This document shows, piece after piece, positions 36,110 to 46,805 of a stretch of 64,000 nucleotides of DNA (positions within the stretch are counted from its first letter, which is position 1; each line of letters starts with the position of its first letter). The position numbers and the translations under genes are program-made. This DNA comes from Sinorhizobium sp. 6-70 (GTDB taxonomy: Bacteria; Pseudomonadota; Alphaproteobacteria; Rhizobiales; Rhizobiaceae). Below the pieces are notes generated by a model. It was not told the origin of the DNA. It did not search any database and saw nothing but the letters and a program-made list of their open reading frames with translations. Location of the stretch: positions 62,001 through 126,000 of the forward strand of contig NZ_JASKLS010000010.1 in NCBI RefSeq assembly GCF_030124375.1. The letters are read 5' to 3'.

Positions 36110-36922
36110 TCAGCCGACGAATGCGCGCTCGATGACGAATTCGGCAGGCTTGTTGTTCGCGCCTTCAGTCAAGCCGGCAGCTTCCAGAATTTCCTTGGTG
36201 TCCTTCAGCATTGCCGTGGAACCGCAGATCATGCCGCGATCGATCGCCGGGTCAAGCGGCGGCAGCCCCAGATCCGCGAAGAACTTGCCGTTGGTCATCA
36301 GGTCGGTGATGCGGCCCTTGAACGGATAGTCTTCGCGCGTCACCGTCGCATAGTGGCGAAGCTTGTCGCCAACAATCTCGTTCAGGAACTCGTGGTTACG
36401 GATCTCGTCCATGAGGTCGAAGCCGTACTTCAGCTCCGCCACGTCACGGCAGGTATGCGTAAGAATGACTTCCTCGAACTTCTCGTAGGTTTCCGGGTCG
36501 CGGATGAGGCTCGCGAAGGGGGCAATGCCGGTACCGGTCGAGAACATGTAAAGCCTGCGGCCCGGCACCAGCGCATCGAGCACCAGTGTGCCGGTCGGCT
36601 TCTTGCGCATGAGGACCTGGTCGCCCGGCTTGATCTTCTGCAGATGCGACGTCAGCGGACCGTCCGGAACCTTGATCGAGAAAAACTCAAGCTCTTCGTC
36701 CCACGCCGGGCTCGCAATCGAATAGGCGCGATAGACTGGCTTGTCACCGACCATGAGGCCGATCATTGCGAATTCACCGGAGCGGAAACGGAACTCCTGG
36801 GGACGCGTCATACGGAAACGGAAGAGCCGGTCCGTATAGTGCGTAACACTCGTGACCGTCTCGACAAAGACACCTGCCGGTGCCTGGATCGCGAAATCTT
36901 CCGTTTTTGCCGGAGCATTCAT
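36110..36922 (-). CDS. fpr: Ferredoxin/flavodoxin-NADP+ reductase
   Basis: A 270-residue bacterial FNR (plant-type fold, subclass with short FAD loop). FAD-binding RAYSIAS (residues about 65-71) and NADP-binding GTGIAPFASLIRDPETYEK are present, and the C-terminus is the extended type ending RAFVG seen in alphaproteobacterial FPRs. It exchanges electrons between NADPH and ferredoxin or flavodoxin. It lies 144 bases downstream of the sulfite reductase cluster, on the same strand, and is a natural electron supplier to it. Confidence 0.94.
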   Translation of the reverse strand: MNAPAKTEDFAIQAPAGVFVETVTSVTHYTDRLFRFRMTRPQEFRFRSGEFAMIGLMVGDKPVYRAYSIASPAWDEELEFFSIKVPDGPLTSHLQKIKPGDQVLMRKKPTGTLVLDALVPGRRLYMFSTGTGIAPFASLIRDPETYEKFEEVILTHTCRDVAELKYGFDLMDEIRNHEFLNEIVGDKLRHYATVTREDYPFKGRITDLMTNGKFFADLGLPPLDPAIDRGMICGSTAMLKDTKEILEAAGLTEGANNKPAEFVIERAFVG

Positions 36923-37066
36923 CGTGGCTACAGTCCTATAATGTGACCCTGTCTATCAAGTACGAGCGGATATTCCAAGGCGCACTCGATTGAAAGGAAA
37001 TCCCTTCCAAATATAGTCGCTTTCGAGGATTTCGGCGTGCTTCACACTGTCGCGGCTGCGTATTTT

Positions 37067-37567
37067 TCAGGAGACACGCCGCCAACTGTAGGATTTGGCA
37101 TCCGAAGATGGCCTGGCAGTCGGCTGATAGTGATTGGTGATGCCCGGCAAACGCCCTTCCGAGAGCCGCTTGATCGCCGTCGCATTCGTCACCGCGAAGC
37201 TCCCGATACCACAACGCAGCATCAGCGGGATCTGGTCGATCAGGACATCTCCGACCGCCCGGACCTCCCCTTCGAAGCCTAGCTGCGAACGAAGCAGCGA
37301 CGCGTGGCTGAAGGCGCGACCGTCATTGAAGGCTGGAAACACCACGGCAACGAGCGCGATCCGATCGAGGTAAGGCGCCAACCGCGTGACGTCATCGGCG
37401 GGCGCGATCAGTACGCCCAGTTCACGCGCGTCGCCTGTGGCGACCTCGTCGATGAAGGCGTCCAGGCCGAGTATCGCCTTTTCGTTTGACCCGGCCTTGG
37501 TTTCTTCCGTTTCGACGATCCAGGGATCATCGCTCACAAAGCCGGTTTCTTTCCAAATTTTCGTCAT
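37067..37567 (-). CDS. DUF934 family protein, sulfite reduction cluster
   Basis: A 166-residue protein with the strongly conserved DUF934 core VFPAFNDGRAFSHASLLR, then GFEGEVRAVGDVLIDQ. No cofactor motif is evident. In many proteobacteria this family is encoded beside cysI-type reductases, often annotated only as oxidoreductase; biochemical function is not established to my knowledge. It follows cysI after 15 bases and is probably in one transcript with it. Confidence 0.85.
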   Translation of the reverse strand: MTKIWKETGFVSDDPWIVETEETKAGSNEKAILGLDAFIDEVATGDARELGVLIAPADDVTRLAPYLDRIALVAVVFPAFNDGRAFSHASLLRSQLGFEGEVRAVGDVLIDQIPLMLRCGIGSFAVTNATAIKRLSEGRLPGITNHYQPTARPSSDAKSYSWRRVS

Positions 37568-37582
37568 CTTCTCGTCCCTGCC

Positions 37583-39256
<1,674 letters not shown>

Positions 39257-39270
39257 AGGGTCTCAGGTCC

Positions 39271-39585
39271 TCAGGCAGCAACTTTCGGGCCGGAAAGCCC
39301 ACGATATCCCGGAGCATAGGCGATCGACGGGCCTTCGGCGCGGATGCGCTCGCGCATGCGCAGCGGGCGAAGTACGCCATCGACTTCCTCGACGTCGATA
39401 ACGTTGACGTCTACGACTTTATTCTCGTCGAAAGCGCGCTTTCCAGTCGCTTCAAGCGCCGCGACAGCCTCGGCATGGCGGGCGACGAAGGCGTCCTGCA
39501 GCGACTCCACCCAATTGCCGGAGGCGTCGAGCCAGACGGATATGCCATCCCCCAGTCGGTTTGCCGTCAAGACCTTGTCCACCAT
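39271..39585 (-). CDS. DUF2849 family protein, sulfite reduction cluster
   Basis: A 104-residue protein starting MVDKVLTANRLGDGISVWLD, typical DUF2849. Function unknown; members sit between cysG and cysI in alphaproteobacteria. I prefer the ATG at 39585, with TGAGG nine bases upstream; an ATG three codons earlier (39594) lies directly against that site. It is between cysG (17 bases) and cysI (14 bases), so clearly in the operon. Confidence 0.82.
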   Translation of the reverse strand: MVDKVLTANRLGDGISVWLDASGNWVESLQDAFVARHAEAVAALEATGKRAFDENKVVDVNVIDVEEVDGVLRPLRMRERIRAEGPSIAYAPGYRGLSGPKVAA

Positions 39586-39601
39586 TCGCGTCATCCTCAC
39601 T

Positions 39602-41059
39602 TCAAATCTGTTCAGCGCGTTGCGCGCCGGAGGCATCCCTGGCCTCGGTGCCGTGCCGTCTCCCGGCAGCAAGCGGTTCCGACCGGCCGAAATTCGCACC
39701 TGCAACCGCGTCGCCAATGATCACCATGACCGGACCTTCGAGCTCCGTGCGGGTCTCAAGGTCCGGCAGGTCGCGAAGAATCCCGTGCAGGAGCCGCCGT
39801 TCGGGGCGGCTGGCGTTCTCGACCACGGCTACAGTCGTCTCCTGGGGCAGGCCCGCCTTCATCAGCCGCCCGGCAACCGAAGCGGCGACACTGCGGCCCA
39901 TATAAACCGCAATCGTCGCACCCGAGACGGCAAGGCGCGCCCAGTCGGGCAGCACATCACCGGCAAGGTCATGGCCGGTCGTGAATACCAGCGACGACGC
40001 GACGCCACGCAGGGTCAACGGCAACTCGAAGTCTGCCGCTGCCGCAAATGCGGAGGTGATTCCGGGGACGATCTCATAGCTGATACCGGCATCCCGCAGG
40101 GCAGCCATTTCCTCGCCGGCTCGACCGAAGATCAGCGGATCGCCGGATTTCAGCCGAACGACGCGTTTGCCTTCGCCTGCAAGCTCGACCAGCAACTGAT
40201 TGATTTCGTCCTGCGACTTGGTGTGGCAACCCTTGCGCTTGCCGACCGAAAGGCGCTCGGCATCGCGGCGCCCCATATCGACGATCGCCTGCGGCACGAG
40301 CGCATCGTAAACGATCGCATCGGCTTCCATCATCACCCGCTGCGCGCGAAGTGTCAGCAGGTCCTCCGCACCCGGACCGGCGCCAACCAGCCAGACGTGA
40401 CCGGGAATGCGATCCGCGCCCTCGAGCAGCCGCGACGCTTCGCGGCGCGCCGAGGCGACATCGCCAAGCGCAACGTGATCGGCAACCGGCCCAGAAAAGA
40501 ACCGTCGCCAGAACACGCGGCGCGCAACACCGCGCGGCACAAGTCGCTCGACCGCATCACGATAGCTCGCGGCCAAAGACGCGACGATGCCGAGCGACGG
40601 GGAAAGCAATTGGTCGATCTGGGCGCGGATCATCTGCGCCAGAACGGGTCCGGCCCCTTCGGTTCCGATCGCCACGGCGACCGGAGCCCTGTTGACGAGT
40701 GCCGGCGTCAGGAAATCGCAATAATCCGGCTGATCAACGGCATTTGCGGGGATCTTTCGGTCCCGCGCGGCGGCAACGATCGCCCGATCGACCGATGCAT
40801 CGCCAGTCGCAGCAAACACCAGGACGGCGCCCTCAACCTGATGCGCAGCGAAGGTTTCCCGGATGATCTCGAGGCGGTTGGTCGTGAGGAATGTCTCGAA
40901 GGCTGCCTCAGGCGCATACGCGTAAACGGCGATACGCGCCTCGGTGTTCAACAGCAGTCGCACCTTGGCGAAGGCCTCGTCCCCATTGCCGAACACCGCC
41001 ACGCGCTTCTGCGCGACGCTAAAGAATGTCGGAAAAAAGGACAGTTGCTGCGACATCAC
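39602..41059 (-). CDS. cysG: Siroheme synthase CysG (trifunctional)
   Basis: A 485-residue protein. The N-terminal half is the precorrin-2 dehydrogenase/ferrochelatase (NAD-binding start VAVFGNGDEAFAKVRLLL); the C-terminal half is uroporphyrinogen-III C-methyltransferase (VWLVGAGPGAEDLLTLRA, VRLKSGDPLIFGRAGEE). It makes the siroheme needed by the CysI-type reductase next to it. First gene of the cluster; the 229-base divergent gap before the deaminase gene (41289) should hold the promoter. MM at the start leaves 41056 as an alternative. Confidence 0.95.
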   Translation of the reverse strand: MMSQQLSFFPTFFSVAQKRVAVFGNGDEAFAKVRLLLNTEARIAVYAYAPEAAFETFLTTNRLEIIRETFAAHQVEGAVLVFAATGDASVDRAIVAAARDRKIPANAVDQPDYCDFLTPALVNRAPVAVAIGTEGAGPVLAQMIRAQIDQLLSPSLGIVASLAASYRDAVERLVPRGVARRVFWRRFFSGPVADHVALGDVASARREASRLLEGADRIPGHVWLVGAGPGAEDLLTLRAQRVMMEADAIVYDALVPQAIVDMGRRDAERLSVGKRKGCHTKSQDEINQLLVELAGEGKRVVRLKSGDPLIFGRAGEEMAALRDAGISYEIVPGITSAFAAAADFELPLTLRGVASSLVFTTGHDLAGDVLPDWARLAVSGATIAVYMGRSVAASVAGRLMKAGLPQETTVAVVENASRPERRLLHGILRDLPDLETRTELEGPVMVIIGDAVAGANFGRSEPLAAGRRHGTEARDASGAQRAEQI

Positions 41060-41288
41060 TGAGAGAACGACTCCTTCTACAGGCTGCGGCGAATATCCCC
41101 CATAGCCGGTAACAATTGAAGAAACAGAAATTTCAATGCTTTTCCGGCCACGTATTGTTTTGCTCGACAGTTAGCCATTTTGAGTAAATATCTCCGGCGA
41201 CACGCGGGCGCTGCGGGCCTGGCTCGGCCATTGCGCCGGAGGGCCGACCTCCGTTAAATGCCGGCGACATTCGTAGGAAGCACAGAAG

Positions 41289-41876
41289 ATGAAACAGTCG
41301 GAATTGGCCGAACGCCTCTTGACGGTAATCGAAAAAGATATCCTTCCGCTGACCGAAAAGGGTGTTGCTGCCGGCAACAAGGTGTTCGGCGCGGCAATCC
41401 TGCGCAAGTCCGATCTTTCGCTGGTGCTTGCCGAAACCAACAACGAGACGGAAAATCCGCTGTGGCACGGCGAGGTCCACACGCTCAAGCGTTTTTACGA
41501 GATGGCCGACAAGCCCGATACGCGGGAGCTGATCTTTCTCTCGACGCATGAGCCCTGCTCCATGTGCCTCTCAGCGATCACCTGGGCGGGGTTCGACAAT
41601 TTCTACTATTTCTTCAGCCATGAGGATTCGCGCGACAGCTTCTCGATTCCGCACGACCTGAAGATCCTGAAGGAAGTCTTCCGGCTGGAGCCGGGCGGCT
41701 ATGCACAGGAAAACGCCTTCTGGAAATCGGCCTCGATAGCGGCACTGACGCGCGACGCCGACCAACAGACAAAGGAAAGACTCGCCGCGCAGGACGCTCG
41801 TATCCGCGCGCGCTATCACCGCCTGTCTGAGGACTATCAGGCCGGCAAGGACCAGAACGCCATACCCCTGAACTGA
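41289..41876 (+). CDS. Cytidine/deoxycytidylate deaminase family protein
   Basis: A 195-residue zinc-dependent deaminase-fold protein. Zinc and proton-shuttle residues: His60-Gly61-Glu62 (HGEVHTL) and Cys90-x2-Cys93 (PCSMC). It is longer than TadA and lacks the usual HAE; the substrate (guanine, cytosine or other) is not evident. Divergent from cysG; four bases separate it from mazG, so co-transcription is likely, perhaps in nucleotide clean-up. Confidence 0.85.
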   Translation: MKQSELAERLLTVIEKDILPLTEKGVAAGNKVFGAAILRKSDLSLVLAETNNETENPLWHGEVHTLKRFYEMADKPDTRELIFLSTHEPCSMCLSAITWAGFDNFYYFFSHEDSRDSFSIPHDLKILKEVFRLEPGGYAQENAFWKSASIAALTRDADQQTKERLAAQDARIRARYHRLSEDYQAGKDQNAIPLN

Positions 41877-41879
41877 GCC

Positions 41880-42713
41880 ATGGAACCTTCTCGCGACATT
41901 CGACGCCTGCTCGACATAATGGCGGCGCTCCGCCAGCCGGACACGGGCTGCCCCTGGGACATCGTCCAGACCTTCGAGACGATAAAACCCTACACGATCG
42001 AAGAGGCCTACGAGGTCGCCGACGCGATCGAGCGCCATGACATGGACGATCTCTGCGACGAGCTCGGCGACCTTCTGCTCCAGGTGGTCTTTCACGCCCG
42101 CATGGCGGAAGAAGCCGGTGAATTCTCCTTCGGCGATGTCGTCGAAGCCGTGACCCGCAAGATGATCCGTCGCCATCCGCACGTTTTCGCCCGTTCCGAC
42201 GCCGATACGCCCGAGGCCGTCAAACTGCAATGGGACGAGATCAAGCGCGCGGAAAAGGCGGACCGGCGGCAACGCCGTATGCGGCGTGGTCTACTGCAGG
42301 ATGCCGATGCCGGCCACCTCGGGTCCGTGCAACGCAGCTTCCCGGCCCTGGTCGAAGCGCTCAAGCTGCAGGAACGCGCGGCAAAGGTCGGCTTCGACTG
42401 GTCGAAGCCCGAGCCGATCCTCGACAAGATCGAGGAGGAGATCACCGAACTGAGGCAGGCGCTCAAGGACGGAGACCAGCGAAAGGTTGCCGACGAGCTT
42501 GGTGACCTGATCTTCGCCGTCGTCAATATCGGCCGTCATGTCGGCACCGACCCGGAAATGGCGCTCCGCGGCACCAACACCAAGTTCCGCCGCCGCTTCG
42601 GCCATATCGAACAGGAGCTGGAAGCAGGCGGCGAGACGCTCGACGCCGCTTCTCTGGAGCGCATGGAAGAACTCTGGCAAGCCGCAAAGGCGATCGAGCG
42701 ACAGCTGACGTAG
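41880..42713 (+). CDS. mazG: Nucleoside triphosphate pyrophosphohydrolase MazG
   Basis: A 277-residue protein with two MazG modules: EEAYEVADAIE...DELGDLLLQVVFH (about 40-80) and a second with EEEITELRQALKDGD...DELGDLIFAVVNIGRH (about 185-220). It removes pyrophosphate from (d)NTPs, including aberrant ones. Length matches E. coli MazG (263). Convergent with hflX, 24 bases apart. Confidence 0.94.
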   Translation: MEPSRDIRRLLDIMAALRQPDTGCPWDIVQTFETIKPYTIEEAYEVADAIERHDMDDLCDELGDLLLQVVFHARMAEEAGEFSFGDVVEAVTRKMIRRHPHVFARSDADTPEAVKLQWDEIKRAEKADRRQRRMRRGLLQDADAGHLGSVQRSFPALVEALKLQERAAKVGFDWSKPEPILDKIEEEITELRQALKDGDQRKVADELGDLIFAVVNIGRHVGTDPEMALRGTNTKFRRRFGHIEQELEAGGETLDAASLERMEELWQAAKAIERQLT

Positions 42714-42737
42714 CGGGATGCCGTAGCGTCAGCCGCG

Positions 42738-44135
42738 TTACCAATCCTCTTCGACCGGTTTCGGTCCGTTGCCAAGCCGCCGTTCAAGCTCTGCAGCCTC
42801 GCCCTCGGTCAGGCGCAGGTCCAGGCTTACCCTTCCGTCTTCAAGGTCTTCTCGGCCATCGACGATCGAGTGCTCGTAGACCCAGGGCAACAGCTGCAAC
42901 TGGTCGAGGCCGAGAACGACCGTGCACTCGGTCAAGACGCCCGAAAGACGGCGGCCGATCTCGGCGAGCAGGTGATCGACGCCCTCGCCGGTCACAGCAG
43001 AAGCGGCGACCGTATTCGGCGTGCTTGCCGCCTTTTTCACGAGCGCCTCGCGCACCTCCGGTTCGAGCTTGTCGATCTTGTTCCAGACCTCGACGATCCG
43101 CTCGGCGCCTTCCTTCTCGTCAATGCCGAGATCGGCAAGGATGCGCAATACGTCGCTCGCCTGTGCCTGGTTGTCCGGATCGGAAAGGTCGCGCACGTGC
43201 AGAATCAGGTCCGCTTCGAGCACTTCTTCAAGCGTCGCCCGGAAGGCCGCGACAAGGTGGGTCGGCAGATCGGAGATGAAACCGACCGTATCGGACAGAA
43301 TGACCATACGCCCATGCGGCAACTTCAGACGCCTGAGCGTCGGATCAAGCGTCGCGAAAAGCATGTCCTCGGCCAGCACGCCCGCGCCGGTCATCCGATT
43401 GAAGAGCGTCGACTTGCCGGCGTTCGTGTAGCCGACCAGGGCCACGATCGGGTGCGGCACCTTCCTGCGCTTCGAACGATGAAGTTGCCGGGTGCGCCGC
43501 ACCTGCTCCAATTCGCGTTCCAGCCGAACGATCTTTTCCTGCAGCAGGCGACGGTCAGCCTCGATCTGCGTCTCACCGGGACCGCCCATGAAGCCCGCAC
43601 CGCCGCGCTGGCGTTCGAGGTGTGTCCAGCTTCTGACCAGTCGGCCCTTCTGATAGTTGAGATGCGCGAGATCGACCTGAAGCGTGCCTTCCTTGGTGGA
43701 GGCGCGCCGCCCGAAGATTTCCAGAATGAGGCCCGTCCGGTCGATGACCTTGGCGTTCCATTCTTTCTCGAGGTTGCGCTGTTGCACCGGCGTCAGTGGA
43801 TGATCGACGATCACCAGCCCGGCATCCTTTTCGTTCAGGATGTGGCCGATCTCCTCGATCTTGCCACTGCCAAGCAACGTGCCCGGCTTCGGCTGGGCGA
43901 CCGGAACGATCGTTCCGTGCACGACGTCGAGATCGATGGCAAGCGCGAGGCCCATTGCCTCTTCCAGACGACTTTCGTCGGAGCGCGTCGCTGGCGCAGA
44001 CAGGATCTCGGCCGCTGCCTTCCCCGTCTTCTTCAAAACCGGAACGACGACGACCGCGCGCATGTCATCGCGGAGCCGTTCGAGCTCCGGGATGATCGAC
44101 GACGATTTTGAATCACGCTTGGTAATGTTCCTCAC
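42738..44135 (-). CDS. hflX: GTPase HflX
   Basis: A 465-residue ribosome-splitting GTPase. The HflX N-terminal domain (with LLGSGKIEEIG) and a coiled coil (ERELEQVRRTRQLHRSKR) precede the G domain: G1 GYTNAGKST, G3 DTVGFI, G4 NKID. Start GTG at 44135, six bases after the hfq stop; ATG at codon 25 is an alternative but would cut conserved N-terminal sequence only slightly. Hfq-hflX is a widespread pair. Confidence 0.93.
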   Translation of the reverse strand: MRNITKRDSKSSSIIPELERLRDDMRAVVVVPVLKKTGKAAAEILSAPATRSDESRLEEAMGLALAIDLDVVHGTIVPVAQPKPGTLLGSGKIEEIGHILNEKDAGLVIVDHPLTPVQQRNLEKEWNAKVIDRTGLILEIFGRRASTKEGTLQVDLAHLNYQKGRLVRSWTHLERQRGGAGFMGGPGETQIEADRRLLQEKIVRLERELEQVRRTRQLHRSKRRKVPHPIVALVGYTNAGKSTLFNRMTGAGVLAEDMLFATLDPTLRRLKLPHGRMVILSDTVGFISDLPTHLVAAFRATLEEVLEADLILHVRDLSDPDNQAQASDVLRILADLGIDEKEGAERIVEVWNKIDKLEPEVREALVKKAASTPNTVAASAVTGEGVDHLLAEIGRRLSGVLTECTVVLGLDQLQLLPWVYEHSIVDGREDLEDGRVSLDLRLTEGEAAELERRLGNGPKPVEEDW

Positions 44136-44141
44136 GTCCCG

Positions 44142-44384
44142 TCAGGATGCGGCTTCCTCATTCTCGAACATCTGCAAGGGCTGACCCGGCATGATCGTCG
44201 AGATGGCGTGCTTGTAGACGAGCTGAGAGTGGCCGTCACGGCGCAGCAATACACAGAAATTGTCAAAAGATGTGACCACACCCGTCAGCTTGACGCCGTT
44301 GATCAGGAAAATGGTCAATGAAATCTTTTGCTTGCGGACCGTATTGAGAAAGAGATCCTGCAAGTTTTGAGAACGTTCCGCCAT
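44142..44384 (-). CDS. hfq: RNA chaperone Hfq
   Basis: An 80-residue Sm-like protein: Sm1 ([19 protein letters not shown]) and Sm2 ending in the diagnostic YKHAIST. It pairs small RNAs with mRNAs; in rhizobia it affects nitrogen fixation and amino-acid transport control. Short C-terminus, as in alphaproteobacteria. About 110 AT-richer bases before it likely hold its promoter. Confidence 0.98.
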
Positions 44385-44494
44385 CGCGCCGCTTCTTTCT
44401 TATTTGCCGGCCTTTTTGACGCCGGTGCATTTTGTCAAATTCTGCGTTCCGAAGCGTCACAGTATCCGTCCCCGACGCCTCTCCAAGTTTGGTA

Positions 44495-45358
44495 TCAAAT
44501 CAATGTCTTTTCCGCAATGTCGAAAAAGGCTTCGCGAATATTCTGTGCTATGCTTCCTGGGTGGCCATTGCCGATCGCCTTTCCGTCGATGGAAACGATG
44601 GGAAAGCAGATGCTGGTCGCCGCTGTAACAAACACTTCGCGCGCCGCCAGCATCTCCTCCACCGAGAATGGCTTCTCCTCGACCCTCAGGCCAAGGGGCC
44701 CGGCGACGTCCATCAACGTGGTCCGCGTTATGCCCCGCAGGATACCATGCTCCGCGGGGCGGGTGCGTAGGGTGCCGTCTCGATCGACGATCCAGACATT
44801 CGTTGCCGCCCCCTCTTTAACGAGGCCGTCGGTATCGACGAAGATCGCTTCCTGAGCGCCGAGCTCCTTTGCCTTCTGGCGTGCAAGCACGTTCGGCAGA
44901 AGACCGACCGACTTGATGTCGACCCGATCCCAACGATTTTCCGGCACCGTTATCGCCGCGATCCCTTCGGCATTCTTCTTCGCTATTGCGGCGGCATCCG
45001 TCCGCTTGGCCGTGACGACGAGCGACGGCGGCGTCTCCTTTGTCGGGAAGACGTGGTCGCGGCGCGCCACGCCGCGCGTCACCTGCAGATAGAAAAGCCC
45101 GTTGTGCACCCGATTCCTGCGCAGTACCTCGCGAATGACCTGGATCAACGCCGCGCGGCTCATCGGCCAGCCGATCCGCAGCTCCCTTAAGGATCGGTCG
45201 AGACGGTCCAAATGCCGGTTGAGATCCACGATAAAGCCGTGCCGAACCTCGCAAACCTCGTAGACACCGTCCGCGAACTGGTAGCCGCGGTCTTCGACGT
45301 GAACGGCGGCTTCGGAATGCGGCACGTAAGAGCCGTTGACATAGGCAATTCTCGGCAT
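44495..45358 (-). CDS. dat: D-amino-acid transaminase (class IV aminotransferase)
   Basis: A 287-residue fold-type IV PLP enzyme. The PLP lysine is Lys149 (DIKSVGLLPNVLA), and the family blocks EDRGYQFADGVYEV and GILRGITR are present; these favour D-alanine transaminase over branched-chain transaminase. It would make D-Glu/D-Ala for the cell wall. The ATG at 45358 begins MPRIAYVNGSYVPH; upstream frame overlaps trkA. It lies 13 bases downstream of trkA, probably in its operon. Confidence 0.9.
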   Translation of the reverse strand: MPRIAYVNGSYVPHSEAAVHVEDRGYQFADGVYEVCEVRHGFIVDLNRHLDRLDRSLRELRIGWPMSRAALIQVIREVLRRNRVHNGLFYLQVTRGVARRDHVFPTKETPPSLVVTAKRTDAAAIAKKNAEGIAAITVPENRWDRVDIKSVGLLPNVLARQKAKELGAQEAIFVDTDGLVKEGAATNVWIVDRDGTLRTRPAEHGILRGITRTTLMDVAGPLGLRVEEKPFSVEEMLAAREVFVTAATSICFPIVSIDGKAIGNGHPGSIAQNIREAFFDIAEKTLI

Positions 45359-45371
45359 TGGGGACGAGACC

Positions 45372-46748
45372 TCAGAAATATTGGATGCTGACTCGGAAAA
45401 GCTGTTCGACGTGGCGCACCGCGTCGGCGGCTGCAAAAAGAACGACGCGATCCTTCGCCTTTATCCTCGTATTGCCGTCAGGGCGAATGAAAGCCTTGTC
45501 GCGGTAGAGCGCGCCAATGCGGATGCCCTCCGGCAATTCGAGCTCGCGCAGAGCCTTGCCGACCAGTGGCGACGTCTCGAGCGCCTCGGCCTCGATCACC
45601 TCCGCCATGCCGCTCTGCACCGCATAGATCGATCGGATGCGGCCTTTCCTGACGTGCTGCAGGACACGGGAGATGGTCACGGCCCGCGGGTTGATATGCG
45701 CATCGACACCGGCCGTGCCCGCGAAATCCTGGTAGGCTGGCTCGTTGATCAGCACCAGCGTGGACTTCGCGCCCAGGCGCTTCGCCATCATGCTGCCGAG
45801 GATATTGATCTGATCGTTGTTCGTGAGCGCGACCACGAGATCGGCCTCCTGAACATCGGCCTGCATCAGGATCCGCTGGTCCATGGCCGAGCCGTTCAGC
45901 ACAACGGTGTTGTTCAGCTTGTCGGCCATCAGTACGGCCCGATCGCGGTCGTTTTCGATCAGCTTGACCCGCATGCGGGGCTGCTGCTGCTCGATCGTGC
46001 GCGCGACGAAATAGCCGATATTGCCGCCGCCCATGATGATGATCCGCCGCGCCTCCTGCTCCTCATGTCCGAAGAGCCCCAGCGTACGGCGCGTGTGATC
46101 CCGATCGCAGACGACATAGGCAAGATCGCCCGTCTGCAATTGATCGGAGGAGTGGGGGACGATGAGTTTTCCGTCCCGGAAGATGCCCGTAACGGTCGCC
46201 AGAAGATCCGGAAAAAGCTCGCTCAGCTGCTGCAATGGCGTGTCCACCACCGGGCAGTCTTCCATGCACTCGATCGCGATCATCGCAATGCGGTCATCGG
46301 CGAAGCGGACCACGTCGGTCGCGCCCGGAAAGGAAATCCGCCGAAGCACAAGACGCCCCACCTCGATCTCCGGCGAAATTGTCACGTCGATCGGGACGTT
46401 CTCCCGCGAAAAGAGATCCGAATATTCCGGTGCGAGGTAGTTCTGCGCGCGAATGCGGGCGACCTTGGTCGGCACGTTGAAGATCGCATGCGCGACCTCG
46501 CAGGCCACGATGTTGACCTCGTCGAAAAGCGTCACCGCGATAATCATGTCAGCCTGATCGGCACCGGCTCTCGCCAAAACGTCCGGATGCGCACCGTGGC
46601 CGACATAGCCGCGCACATCCAGGGTTTCGGTGATATGGGCGATCAGTGCGGCGGATGTGTCAATCACCGAGACATCGTTGTCTTCCTGTGACAGGCGCTC
46701 GGCAATGCCGTAGCCGACCTGTCCGGCGCCGCATATGACCACTTTCAT
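45372..46748 (-). CDS. trkA: Trk potassium uptake regulatory protein TrkA
   Basis: A 458-residue peripheral membrane protein with two RCK modules: VVICGAGQVGYGIAERL at the start and RIIIMGGGNIGYFVA near residue 233, each followed by a TrkA-C domain. It binds nucleotides and gates the Trk/Ktr K+ channel, whose gene is not in the window. The ATG at 46748 is seven codons inside the open frame and gives the standard first residues. The ntrYX-trkA order is common in rhizobia. Confidence 0.95.
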   Translation of the reverse strand: MKVVICGAGQVGYGIAERLSQEDNDVSVIDTSAALIAHITETLDVRGYVGHGAHPDVLARAGADQADMIIAVTLFDEVNIVACEVAHAIFNVPTKVARIRAQNYLAPEYSDLFSRENVPIDVTISPEIEVGRLVLRRISFPGATDVVRFADDRIAMIAIECMEDCPVVDTPLQQLSELFPDLLATVTGIFRDGKLIVPHSSDQLQTGDLAYVVCDRDHTRRTLGLFGHEEQEARRIIIMGGGNIGYFVARTIEQQQPRMRVKLIENDRDRAVLMADKLNNTVVLNGSAMDQRILMQADVQEADLVVALTNNDQINILGSMMAKRLGAKSTLVLINEPAYQDFAGTAGVDAHINPRAVTISRVLQHVRKGRIRSIYAVQSGMAEVIEAEALETSPLVGKALRELELPEGIRIGALYRDKAFIRPDGNTRIKAKDRVVLFAAADAVRHVEQLFRVSIQYF

Positions 46749-46805
46749 CGCCGTTCCTTCATCCCACATGCTGTCGCGGCAAAAACCGCCGCGAGCCGCT
46801 CCGGA